Under the pieces are notes generated by a model, which was not told the origin of the DNA, did not search any database, and worked only from the letters and a program-made list of their open reading frames with translations. A stretch of 48,392 nt of DNA from Nostoc sp. JL33 (GTDB taxonomy: Bacteria; Cyanobacteriota; Cyanobacteriia; Cyanobacteriales; Nostocaceae): assembly GCF_017114985.1 (NCBI RefSeq), contig NZ_JABXKP010000069.1:1-48392 (forward strand). Reading direction: 5' to 3'. This document shows positions 16,619 to 24,819 of this stretch, piece after piece (within the stretch, counting starts at the first letter, position 1; every line of letters starts with the position of its first letter). The position numbers were made by a program, and so were the translations under genes.

Positions 16619-17239
16619 TTATTTACTGTTATCGCCAATTACAAAGCGTGTGAGTACATCAGCAATGGTAACAGCAACAATCACTAATAGGGGAGTTCTG
16701 GCAATACTTTGCCAATCTTCATCTTTACGCACTGCGTTAATCACACCAACCAGAGAGATTGCAATATACAGTAAGTAAATTGCCCGCAACACGTTAAATA
16801 TTAAACTTACTGCTGCGTCGCCACCACCAGCATTTGCTCCTGTACCACTTTGCAAGGTTCTTCTGAAAAACTTTTCAGCTTCCCCAAAAAACTGTGCTTG
16901 TGCGGGGGCTGCAAAACAGTCTAACCAATATAAACTCAGAATGATCGCTGCTGCTAAAATTTGTAATAATACTAGCGATCGCCTTGGTAAATTCACCTGC
17001 TCCCCAATTTGCTGGGTGATAAGTGTAATTAAACTACCAACTAGTAAACAAAAAAGCAGGATAGGACTTTTTAGGCTGATAACACTTACAAGTACGGCAC
17101 AAGCAATCAAAAAAGGTACAGACTCAACCAGAATAATCAGGCCGGATTCCAGTCCCAGTCTTAACTTATGAGATATTTTGACTGCACTACCAGTTAAAGC
17201 TTTGAAAAAGTTTCTCTCGTGAGAACTTTGTCTAGACAT
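16619..17239 (-). CDS. VirB2-like pilin candidate with membrane-embedded pro-region
   Basis: A 206-residue membrane protein, first gene of the cluster. Residues 34-54, 58-75 and 89-106 are hydrophobic. The third is followed by a signal-peptidase-like site (FAAPAQAQ, about residues 109-116). Beyond it lies a mature-like region with the VirB2/TrbC plan: a short amphipathic start, the Gly-rich loop SGTGANAGGGDAAV, and two spans (FNVLRAIYLLYIAISLVGVI and TPLLVIVAVTIADVLTRF) separated by a charged turn (RKDED). If cleaved there, the product is a roughly 90-residue two-helix pilin. The long three-span leader is unusual for VirB2. It ends 14 bp before the VirB3-like gene. Processing and pilin role are inference. 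Confidence 0.55.
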   Translation of the reverse strand: MSRQSSHERNFFKALTGSAVKISHKLRLGLESGLIILVESVPFLIACAVLVSVISLKSPILLFCLLVGSLITLITQQIGEQVNLPRRSLVLLQILAAAIILSLYWLDCFAAPAQAQFFGEAEKFFRRTLQSGTGANAGGGDAAVSLIFNVLRAIYLLYIAISLVGVINAVRKDEDWQSIARTPLLVIVAVTIADVLTRFVIGDNSK

Positions 17240-18898
17240 TTTCTAATTTTCCTATGGTGTACTATGAGTATTGGTTGTCTAAAATTTTACAGTATTTTAC
17301 AATTTAACATGATTTAACATTCATTTTTAATGAAAGTTATGAAGTTCACAGTAAGGTTTTACATTCTATATAAACTTTTATGAAGTTAAGTTAATAAAAT
17401 ATTAAATTTGGTTTAAAGGGTAAGTATGCGTAGTTTGAGAAACTAGGTTTCGAGCTTTAAACCAGAACTGCTACAGTCCTCCTAAACTTTTTCTATCCCA
17501 GCGATTTTGCCTTAATTAAAGGTTGGAGAATTCGCTAGAAACGCGAGACAATTCTTGGCAGCATAGTTACAAGTTGTATAGAAAACATTTTATTCCTCCA
17601 ACCAACCCTTTTGTAAGATGTTATCTTTACCTAAGGTACTACAAATCACTACAAAATTTGCTACAACTTTGGGGAAGTTTGCAACTCAGTGGCTACAGTA
17701 TCCCATCTACAAAGGCTTTTGGGAATACTTTTGCAGATCATGTTAGCACTACCATCCATATCCGCGTTAATCAATCTACCGTCCATAGCAGGAAATATAC
17801 CACGCTTTATCCTTTTACCTAAATATTCCGAATGTTTACCGGAGATGGGGAAAAGGAAAAGGGTATAGGCATTAAATCACTTTCCCCCTTCCCCCTCTTT
17901 TTCATCGATTGGTTAATTGTCATAAATGATACCAAAATTTCCTGATTGACATAAAATACCAAATATTAGTAAATATTTCTGGTATTATAACGACATTTTC
18001 AGCTATTTTTTTGCGACGCTTAGGTTGGGCTACGCCGAAGCAACTAATAAAAGCATGGTTGGTAAAATGCTGAAACAACGTGTTTTCGTTAATACACACG
18101 CTGACTAATTTGTAAACTGCCTAAACTCTATTAATTACTTATTAAAAGGTCTAAAAAAAGCTTAATAAGCAAAACCATATATAAGCGGAACTTTTAGATT
18201 TTCCTCTGACGAATTGAAAAAAAACGCTACAAAAACCACTTTTTAAACACCCTAAACTCCAAAAATATATTTAAGTTTTTTAATCATTCCATAATGTAAT
18301 CATGACTTGAGCTTTACCTTAGCATTATACTGTTGATTTCGTTGGCAACTTTTAACAGTTATTAGCTATAGCATTCCTAAAAGATTCGTGAAATCCTGAC
18401 TTTCTTTACTTCGCACCTTAGCGGTAGCTTGTGGCAAACTGCGGCACGTCTACATTAGAGAAAGTGATTTTCATAATTCAGATAAGATTGCCATCCCAAA
18501 TAAGTAAGTGGGTAAAGTTAAACATGGCTTTTTAAAGCGGAATAAGAGACTGAGAATGGGAATTGAGGCATGATTCATAGTACCTAGTAACCACTCCCTT
18601 ATCCTAAAGCCACGGAATGTTTATTTCTACAAACTTACTTAGGAAATCTATAGTTTTTAACTAGCAAACAATTATGTAATCGGGTGGAATAGCAATAGCT
18701 TAACGCCCTCTACATATTTAAAAGCTTGCCTTTGATTTGCTCTAGATTCTTCAGTGTTTTGTGCAAACTATTGATTGATCAATAACCTTTTTAATGCCAA
18801 TCTGCTGTGTTTATAGAAGGTTATTTATAATCGCCAGTTTGACAATTGATTTTGATTTTATAGGTGTTGAACCGGAAAATAATTTGAAGGAGCTTGAC
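17240..18898. other. 1.66-kb region without a convincing gene
   Basis: AT-rich. It should hold the promoter of the T4SS-like cluster near 17240-17500 and that of pstS near its right end. An interrupted inverted repeat lies at 17955-17986 (AATACC-AAATATT, AGT, AATATTTCTGGTATT with a two-base bulge) and could be an operator. A 99-codon open frame at 17523-17822 has unremarkable composition and no recognisable family. A ribosome-binding site (GAAGGAG, about 18886-18892) precedes pstS. Confidence 0.4.
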
Positions 18899-20011
18899 AT
18901 GGCTTTTTATCCTAATCGTCAATTGACCAATTTGGCAAGTTCAATTACTGTATTTGCCATCACAATTGGTTTAGTAGTAGCTCAATCTGCTACTCAGAAA
19001 TCTCTAGCTCAGACCTCACTAGGTAATGGTGCAGGTGCAAGCACTGTAAATGCTTTGCTTGCAGGTCTAAAAACAGTCGCTCCGGGCTTCACATTCACAT
19101 ATTCTCCAGTTGGTAGTGGCGCAGGGTTAACAGCTTTTTTCACTCAAACCGCACCATCTGGTACTCCTAGCCCAATCTCTTTTGCAGCTAGTGACGACCC
19201 CGTAGCAGCAACACAAACAGTTCGTGGCGGTCGTGGTTACGTCCAAGTGCCTGTGATTGGTGTCGGAATCACATTAGCTTATAACAGTGCTGGTCTTACT
19301 GTACCAGCAGGTGGAATTAAGCTTTCACGAGCTAGCTACTGTGGTATTTTGAACGGTAGCATCACAAATTGGAACGCTCCCAGCATTAGTACAGATAACG
19401 GCCGCCAAATAGCACTTAATGTACCCATCAAAGTTGTACGTCGTAGTGACTCAAGTGGTAGCACTTTTGTTTTAACCAGTCATCTCAATACTGCGTGTAA
19501 GCCTGCTGCGACTACAGGTATTCCAGCAGCTAATGTATGGAATAGAGGAGCGGGTACAACTGTTAGTTGGCCAAGCACTTTCATTGCCGCTAGTGGTGGT
19601 GGTGGTGTAGCCACTGCGATCGCGAGTACTCGTGGTGCAATTGGTTATGTGGATAGTGCTACGCGCTTAAGTAAAAATCTACCTGCCGCAGTCTTACGTA
19701 ACAAGGCAGGTAACTACATTGCTCCCTCAACAGCTGCAATTACAGACGCTCTTCTCGGTGGGACTATCGTAAAATACGGTACTAATAATAAGCTGGTTAG
19801 AATTGATAATTTGAACGATCCAACCCGTGCAGGAGCTTATCCAATTTCCACAGCAAGTTATTTGCTCTTTTACTCAGATGCTACGATAGTAAATGCTTTT
19901 AAAACCTTCATCACCTCGGCTTTCGGATCAGCTGGGGATGCCAAAGCTACTTCTCTGGGATATGCTCCTCTTCCCGCTAGCATTAAAACTGCATCTAGAG
20001 GTGTGTTCTAA
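18899..20011 (+). CDS. pstS: PstS-type phosphate-binding protein, orphan
   Basis: A 370-residue periplasmic substrate-binding protein of the PstS family. It has a signal peptide ending near ATQKSLAQ, the ligand-binding start GAGASTVNALL, YSPVGSGAGLTAF, ISFAASDDP, then VVRRSDSSGSTFVLTSHL, which corresponds to the phosphate-contacting Arg/Ser/Gly loop, and AIGYVDSA. The start at MAFYPNRQ is preferred over an in-frame ATG 35 codons upstream because a good AAGGAG site lies 8 bases before it and the signal peptide begins there. PstS hands phosphate to PstCAB, but no permease or ATPase genes are adjacent. The signal peptide has no lipobox, so the protein would be soluble. Regulation by phosphate starvation is likely from the family, but no clear Pho box was found. 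Confidence 0.88.
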   Translation: MAFYPNRQLTNLASSITVFAITIGLVVAQSATQKSLAQTSLGNGAGASTVNALLAGLKTVAPGFTFTYSPVGSGAGLTAFFTQTAPSGTPSPISFAASDDPVAATQTVRGGRGYVQVPVIGVGITLAYNSAGLTVPAGGIKLSRASYCGILNGSITNWNAPSISTDNGRQIALNVPIKVVRRSDSSGSTFVLTSHLNTACKPAATTGIPAANVWNRGAGTTVSWPSTFIAASGGGGVATAIASTRGAIGYVDSATRLSKNLPAAVLRNKAGNYIAPSTAAITDALLGGTIVKYGTNNKLVRIDNLNDPTRAGAYPISTASYLLFYSDATIVNAFKTFITSAFGSAGDAKATSLGYAPLPASIKTASRGVF

Positions 20012-20836
20012 ATAGTTGCGTAAATACTTTTTTAGATTCTTCTCCTTGCAATTAGGTTTATAAATTGACCTAGCAGCCTGTGGAAGAATAGCTGTTAATT
20101 CTGTTTGCAGACTTTAATATCTATCAGGGGCGTTGTTGAATTTAAGTATGAAATTTCCAAGTTAAACCCTTGGAACCTTTGTTTTTGCCCATTTACGCGA
20201 AACAAAATTCATACTCTTAATCAGCAACGCCCTATTTCACGGTTTGGTAAAAGCGATAGCACAGCTAATACGGTTCGGTTAAGACAAGAGACGCGATAAA
20301 TCGCCGTCTCTTGCATTGGACTGATTATTGTAAAGACGGCGATTTATCGCGTCTTTGCGATTAGCGGCGTATCATCAAAAAACCTTATCCGAACCGTATT
20401 GATAGCGTAGCCTCTTCTCTTCTTCGGCTGGGCGAATGAATGGTAAACAGTGCCTACTCTACTTTAGCAGATGATGCGATCGCCAACTATGTTATAATCA
20501 GCTAGTTGAGAAATATTTTCGGTCATGTAACTGACTATATAGACACCTCTCCGAATCTAAATCTCTACACCCTTTGATTCAGGAGGTGTTTTATGTCAGT
20601 TTATATGCGTTGAGAGATATTCAACGGATGGGTCATAGTCTGAAAGTTAATACAGCTAAGACCTTTAAAGATGAGAGTCTTCAGCATTCCAAAACTTGAA
20701 ATTTCTAGTGAGCAGAACTGTATTGCAATACCTCCTGTGATAAATGATACATGTTGCTGTGAAAAAATGTGCTAAGAAGAACGGACAAGTCTAATGTGTC
20801 ACAAACCCAGACAAGATACGGATAGTAGTTGAACTT
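20012..20836. other. 825-bp gap with inverted-repeat element
   Basis: Between 20012 and 20260 no gene is seen. 20267-20400 is an inverted-repeat element described separately. 20545-20595 shows a partly paired hairpin (ACACCTC ... GAGGTGT) followed by TTTTA that could be a weak terminator. The last 200 bp presumably serves the downstream unknown gene. Confidence 0.4.
20267..20400. repeat. Inverted-repeat element, MITE-like, with inner palindromes
   Basis: The 17-base arms AATACGGTTCGGTTAAG (20267-20283) and CTTATCCGAACCGTATT (20384-20400) are inverted with one mismatch. Inside, AGACGCGATAAATCGCCGTCT (broken palindrome) near 20286 and its inverse near 20334 form a second pair. A solitary right arm occurs again at about 32028-32044. 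Confidence 0.7.
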
Positions 20837-21265
20837 ATGCCAACGGATATAATTACCCGTCCTGAATCCCTCACAGAAGATTGTTTCTTTACTTACGCCC
20901 TTGGGACTGATTTGCATGATCCTAATTCGACAGCCAAATATTTACGCCGAATCAGAAAAGAAGATAAACCATATATCGACATAGCTGTTTCTCCCAGGCC
21001 GGGCTATCGGTTTGAGGTTTGCCTTATTCCTGTTGAAGGGTTCGCGCAAGAAACAATATTGACAAAAGATGGGTTTGCCAAAGCTTTAGGGATTATTTGT
21101 GCTGTCTCTAACAAAGCTAGGAAGCGATTTCCTTCAGGAAATGGACAAGATATAGTCCGGTGTCAATTTAGTAACTTAGCTGATGCAGTGGCTGTAGCTA
21201 ACAGATTGTCTGCATTGCCCTCTAATATGTATGAAACTCTCCCCAAGCTACCAAATGCCTTGTGA
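20837..21265 (+). CDS. Hypothetical soluble protein
   Basis: A 142-residue soluble protein with balanced composition and normal codon use. It contains DPNSTAKYLRRIRKEDKPYID, then SPRPGYRFEVCLIPVEGFA and an Ala-rich C-terminal half with FSNLADAVAVANRLSALP. No motif or family is recognised. It lies alone between the inverted-repeat element and the second tnpB element, whose left end begins about 50 bp downstream. The open length and absence of repeats within it support a real gene. Confidence 0.55.
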   Translation: MPTDIITRPESLTEDCFFTYALGTDLHDPNSTAKYLRRIRKEDKPYIDIAVSPRPGYRFEVCLIPVEGFAQETILTKDGFAKALGIICAVSNKARKRFPSGNGQDIVRCQFSNLADAVAVANRLSALPSNMYETLPKLPNAL

Positions 21266-21329
21266 GATCGCGTCTGCTTGAAGATTTATTATTAGGACTG
21301 ACCGAAATTAATGGGATACAAGCCCCGTC

Positions 21330-21506
21330 CTAAAAGGACGGCTTTTTATTGATTAATTCATCAACATAATCCCTAATCTTGTTCTGCCAATCAGGAATAT
21401 CCTTAAGTGCTTGTTTTTGCCCAATCCGCCCCTTGAAGCAAATGGGTTCGTTATCTAACGGATTACTACTGGTAAATCCAAGATTGTGTTTTTTTTGGAA
21501 AGGCAT
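21330..21506 (-). CDS. Small conserved-looking protein encoded antisense in the tnpB element
   Basis: A 58-residue frame. It begins MPFQKKHNLGFTSSNPLD, continues EPICFKGRIGQKQALKDI, and ends PDWQNKIRDYVDELINKK. It has a neat protein-like sequence: a basic N terminus, a central Cys and a C-terminal amphipathic helix. It diverges from tnpB (54 bp between starts) and its stop codon lies in the loop of the left-end hairpin, so gene and transposon end share bases. Small frames of this type accompany some cyanobacterial tnpB elements; I do not know a function and would not assign one. Confidence 0.6.
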   Translation of the reverse strand: MPFQKKHNLGFTSSNPLDNEPICFKGRIGQKQALKDIPDWQNKIRDYVDELINKKPSF

Positions 21507-21559
21507 TGTATTAAGCTGTGTTTATTGGTATACTCATATATAACACATTATAAACATTC

Positions 21560-22771
21560 ATGAAAGCCAGATATCAATTCCGTTTCTACCCGACAGACCA
21601 ACAACGACAGCTTTTAGCTCAGTTGTTTGGTTGTGTTCGCGTGGTATGGAATGATGCTTTGGCTTTGTGCAAGAAGTCTGTTAGCGTAGCGGGCGACGCT
21701 ACGCGAACGACAAAGTTGCCAAGTAATAACGACTTGCAAAAGTTAGTAATTACCCAAGCAAAGAAAACTGATGCACGGGAATGGCTGTCTGAAGTTTCTA
21801 ATATCCCGTTGCAACAGTCAGTTGCGGATTTGGGAGTTGCCTACAAAAACTTTTTTGATTCGCTCAAGGGTAAGAGAAAAGGTAAAAAATTAGGTAGTCC
21901 TAAATTCAAAAAGAAAACTAATCAACAGACGGCACGGTTCAGAATTGGCGGATTTTCTATCAAAGGGGATGAGGTTTATCTAGCCAAAATTGGTAACGTC
22001 AACCCAATTTGGTCTAGAAAATTGCCGTCAGCCCCAAGTTCCGTTACAGTAATCAAGGATTGCGCTAACCGCTATTTCCTGAGCTTTGTAGTAGAAGTTG
22101 AGCCTATTGATATTGACGCTAAAAACCAAAGCATTGGTATTGATTTAGGAATTAATACTTTTGCTGTAATGAGTAACGGAGAGAAAGCAGAAAGTCCAGA
22201 CTACTCAAAGCTTGATAAAAAAATTCGCAAACTCCAGAAAAAGCTAGCACGCCAACCCAAGGATTCAAAACGTAGGAATAAAACTCGGATTCAAATCGCA
22301 AAGCTGCACAACCAAATAGCAGATGCCCGTAAAGACTTTTTGCACAAGTTATCTACCAAAATTGTTAGTGAAAACCAAGTTATCGTTTTGGAAGATTTAA
22401 ATGTCTCAGGCATGGTCAAAAATTGCAAACTTGCTAGAGCTATTAGTTTTCAGGGATGGAGAGAATTTAGAACGTTATGCGAGGCTAAATCGCAGAAGTT
22501 TAATAGAGTTTTTCACGTTATAAGCCGATGGGAGCCTACAAGCCAAGTCTGTTTTGAATGTGGCTACAAATGGGGCAAACTCGATTTAAAAATCCGGTCG
22601 ATTCAGTGCTTAAATTGTGGAACTGAACACGACCGAGATCAGAATGCCGCGAAAAATATAAATAAAGTCGGGATAGGGCATTGCCACGACTCTAAACGGA
22701 CACAGAGAGAAGGTAAGACTGGTTCTCCAGCACATCTCGGTGAAGTGTCAAGTGTTTCCCCGAGACTTTAG
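21560..22771 (+). CDS. tnpB: TnpB, RNA-guided endonuclease (IS605/OrfB type)
   Basis: A 403-residue TnpB with all catalytic motifs: Asp in SIGIDLGINTFAVM, Glu in VIVLEDLNVSGMV, zinc-ribbon pairs CFECGYKWG and CLNCGTEHD, and final Asp in HDRDQNAAKNI. It is only distantly like the other TnpB in the window. Residues about 41-51 (SVSVAGDATRT) are translated from a dispersed palindromic repeat (21680-21708) inserted in frame. This lies in the N-terminal wedge/REC region, so the protein may still fold. The start has the standard MKARYQFRFYPTDQQ. An omega RNA is expected to end at the right boundary near 22788. The C-terminal basic tail is rich in low-complexity sequence. Confidence 0.9.
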   Translation: MKARYQFRFYPTDQQRQLLAQLFGCVRVVWNDALALCKKSVSVAGDATRTTKLPSNNDLQKLVITQAKKTDAREWLSEVSNIPLQQSVADLGVAYKNFFDSLKGKRKGKKLGSPKFKKKTNQQTARFRIGGFSIKGDEVYLAKIGNVNPIWSRKLPSAPSSVTVIKDCANRYFLSFVVEVEPIDIDAKNQSIGIDLGINTFAVMSNGEKAESPDYSKLDKKIRKLQKKLARQPKDSKRRNKTRIQIAKLHNQIADARKDFLHKLSTKIVSENQVIVLEDLNVSGMVKNCKLARAISFQGWREFRTLCEAKSQKFNRVFHVISRWEPTSQVCFECGYKWGKLDLKIRSIQCLNCGTEHDRDQNAAKNINKVGIGHCHDSKRTQREGKTGSPAHLGEVSSVSPRL

Positions 22772-22949
22772 TCCGGTGAGTATGTCAAACGAAGAGATTT
22801 TAATGGTAAGTAACTAGAGGGACTTGAGATAAAAAACTCAATGAGTCACATTTTATCTGTTGAGAAAAGAGTTGTTATAGACTTTTAACCCTAGTATACA
22901 ATTTTCCTGTTTTTGCACGCTGACCCTTAATTCAAAGTGAGTTTTTTTT

Positions 22950-23183
22950 ATGCCTATAAGTCCTTTGCGTGAAGAACCTCGTAACCAACGAGCGCCTGTA
23001 ATTCGTACAAGTAATGAGTTTATTCTTTTGGAATGGTTAAAGTCAACTGGTCGTCTAATCGAGCGTGAACATCAAGAATCTGAGTATCTAAATGAAGTAG
23101 AAGAAATTTCAGAAATGATCGACCTTGACGATATCCCTTATGATCATGACGATGACGATACTGAGATGGATTTAGAAGCGTAA
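22950..23183 (+). CDS. DUF3134 family protein
   Basis: A 77-residue protein that I recognise as the cyanobacterial DUF3134 family. It starts MPISPLREEPRNQRAPVI, has the core SNEFILLEWLKSTGRLIERE, and ends in a strongly acidic tail (YDHDDDDTEMDLEA). Function is unknown. Upstream is a plausible promoter region after the tnpB element. Downstream it converges on mltA with a large symmetrical hairpin between the two genes. Confidence 0.75.
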   Translation: MPISPLREEPRNQRAPVIRTSNEFILLEWLKSTGRLIEREHQESEYLNEVEEISEMIDLDDIPYDHDDDDTEMDLEA

Positions 23184-23254
23184 TTCGTAATTCGTAATTA
23201 CTTACCTCAAGCGTTTCATTGATTTGGAATGTGTACTTTATTTACGCCCAAAGG

Positions 23255-23293
23255 CTAAGATTCCCGAGTTTTTAGAGAAGTCGGGAATCTTAG
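23255..23293. terminator. Candidate bidirectional terminator
   Basis: CTAAGATTCCCGA (23255-23267) pairs perfectly over 13 bp with TCGGGAATCTTAG (23281-23293). It lies between the convergent DUF3134 and mltA stops. No strong U-tract follows on either strand, so efficiency is uncertain. Confidence 0.6.
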
Positions 23294-23312
23294 TATTAAA
23301 ATGCGAGTGTGT

Positions 23313-24728
23313 TTAATTCTGGGACTTGAGTAATAGATAAAATAATTGTCCATTGCTGACTGTAACACCAGCGCGATCGCCTGCTAATTTCCCAGTACCT
23401 AAAAAATAATCTACCCTACCTGCACCTTTAATTGCACCTCCGGTATCTTGGTCAAGAACATAGCGACTAACGATATGCTCCTCCATTTTTCCGGTAGGAT
23501 TAACAAAGGGAATAGAAGCGCGAATCAACGCTAAAGCACCAGGAGGCATGAGAGATTTATCTGTAGCAATAGAACGCTCTGCTGTTAGTGGTACGTTGAT
23601 AGAACCTTGGGCTGGCTCACCGTGATTTTCTTGAAAAAAAACAAAGCTGCGATCGCGCGGAATATAAATATTTAATTCTTGGGGATGCTTTTGGAAATAG
23701 TCGAGAATAATTGGCATAGTCATACCTTGTAGCGGTAATTTGCCATCATTCGCTAATTCTCGCCCAATGCTTTTGTAGTTATAAGCGTTATTACCAGCAT
23801 AGCCGATTGTTGTCTGAGTCCCATCGGCAAGCTGAAGTCTTGCTGAACCTTCAATTTGAGCTAGATATGGTTCAAGGCGATCGCGAAACCAAAACAACTC
23901 TAATCCTCGCAATTTACCCTTTGCGCCTTGTAAACCATCTACTCCTTCTAATTCCAAGCGTGTAGGATGAGGCTTAGACCAGGAGTTTAAATCAGCAGGT
24001 AATCGATAAACAGGATAACGATATTCTGCTGTAGGGACGCGACTGGCTGCGTAAAGCGGTTCATAATAGGCGGTGAATAAAACCGAACCTTTGGTGTCTT
24101 GACCGATTGACTGATAAAGAACAAATTCCCGCAGGATGGCTTGATGTAATTCGATTGCAGAATTAGTTTTTAATAAGAGTTCGCGGAATCTTTTCAAACT
24201 TTTGATGACGCGATCGCGCGTAATCCCAGCTACCTGATAGTTTTGATAAGCAGCCGCAGCATTAGCTGTTTGCAGGTATTCGAGACTGTGAGCGATCGCA
24301 CTTATCAGCGCCTTTTTCTCTGGATCTTCATTTTTTAATTTTGTTAGCGCAGCCTCAACTCTTGGAGAGGCTCCGCCAACGAGTCCGTGTAGAGAGCGCG
24401 TCTGGGAGAGAGCGTCATTTTGAATTTTGAATTGTTTAACTGCTATCTGTCCATAGAGTACTTCATCCAAACAAGAGGTATCACCTTGACAACAAGTAAC
24501 TGGTAGTCTCTGGATTAATGGTACTTTTTGCTTTTGTGTAAATGCATCTTGATTTTCAGCAGTCAAGGAAACTGGTATATTCCACTTTTGCAAACGACAT
24601 TCTGGCGGACTAAGTTCCCGATATGTCAAAGATTGCATACGCACCAGCAAAATTGACAAAACCACAGGTAAGCTGATCGCGATAACTTTGTTAAACTTTC
24701 CTAATCCAGCAAGTGCCTTTTTCATCAA
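23313..24728 (-). CDS. mltA: Murein transglycosylase A (MltA)
   Basis: A 471-residue lytic transglycosylase that cleaves glycan strands to give 1,6-anhydro-MurNAc ends. It has an N-terminal membrane anchor (VIAISLPVVLSILLVRM, about residues 15-31), the MltA domain with VLFTAYYEPLYAASR and FWFRDRLEPYLAQIEGS, and a C-terminal 3D domain with DQDTGGAIKGAGRVDYFLGTG; the Asp of GRVDYF corresponds to the catalytic Asp. Residues about 106-120 (QTRSLHGLVGGASPR) are read from a dispersed Nostoc repeat inserted in frame in the N-terminal helical region. It has no lipobox, unlike the E. coli enzyme. The next gene upstream is pxcA, 91 bp away on the same strand. Confidence 0.88.
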   Translation of the reverse strand: MMKKALAGLGKFNKVIAISLPVVLSILLVRMQSLTYRELSPPECRLQKWNIPVSLTAENQDAFTQKQKVPLIQRLPVTCCQGDTSCLDEVLYGQIAVKQFKIQNDALSQTRSLHGLVGGASPRVEAALTKLKNEDPEKKALISAIAHSLEYLQTANAAAAYQNYQVAGITRDRVIKSLKRFRELLLKTNSAIELHQAILREFVLYQSIGQDTKGSVLFTAYYEPLYAASRVPTAEYRYPVYRLPADLNSWSKPHPTRLELEGVDGLQGAKGKLRGLELFWFRDRLEPYLAQIEGSARLQLADGTQTTIGYAGNNAYNYKSIGRELANDGKLPLQGMTMPIILDYFQKHPQELNIYIPRDRSFVFFQENHGEPAQGSINVPLTAERSIATDKSLMPPGALALIRASIPFVNPTGKMEEHIVSRYVLDQDTGGAIKGAGRVDYFLGTGKLAGDRAGVTVSNGQLFYLLLKSQN

Positions 24729-24819
24729 AATTAAAAATTTTTGAGATTATCCCACCTCGCTCAAAATCAAAAATCAAAAATAATTTAATTTTACAACACA
24801 AAAATTGTTCCCCAATGCC

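Larger units (their letters stand above)
21308..22788 (+). mobile_element. IS200/IS605-type tnpB element with small antisense gene
   Basis: It contains tnpB on the plus strand, a 58-codon gene on the minus strand between the left end and tnpB, and no tnpA. A left-end hairpin lies at 21325-21341 (CCGTCCT / AGGACGG around AA/AA). A right-end stem lies at 22760-22776 (CCG-A-GACT / AGTC-CGG) and is followed by TCAA at 22785-22788, the IS608-like right cleavage site. The left boundary is uncertain; a TTAA at 21308-21311 is the best candidate. Confidence 0.6.

Noticed and set aside
17523..17822. 99-codon open frame as a gene
   Set aside because: No recognisable family, no good ribosome-binding site, and a Tyr/Ser/Thr/His-rich composition suggestive of chance translation of AT-rich DNA.
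18690..18720. Possible Pho box (CTTAACGC, TTTAAAAG) before pstS
   Set aside because: Only two weak half-matches with wrong spacing; not enough to call.
20705..20917. 70-codon minus-strand frame
   Set aside because: It overlaps the start of the more protein-like 142-codon gene on the other strand and crosses its promoter region.
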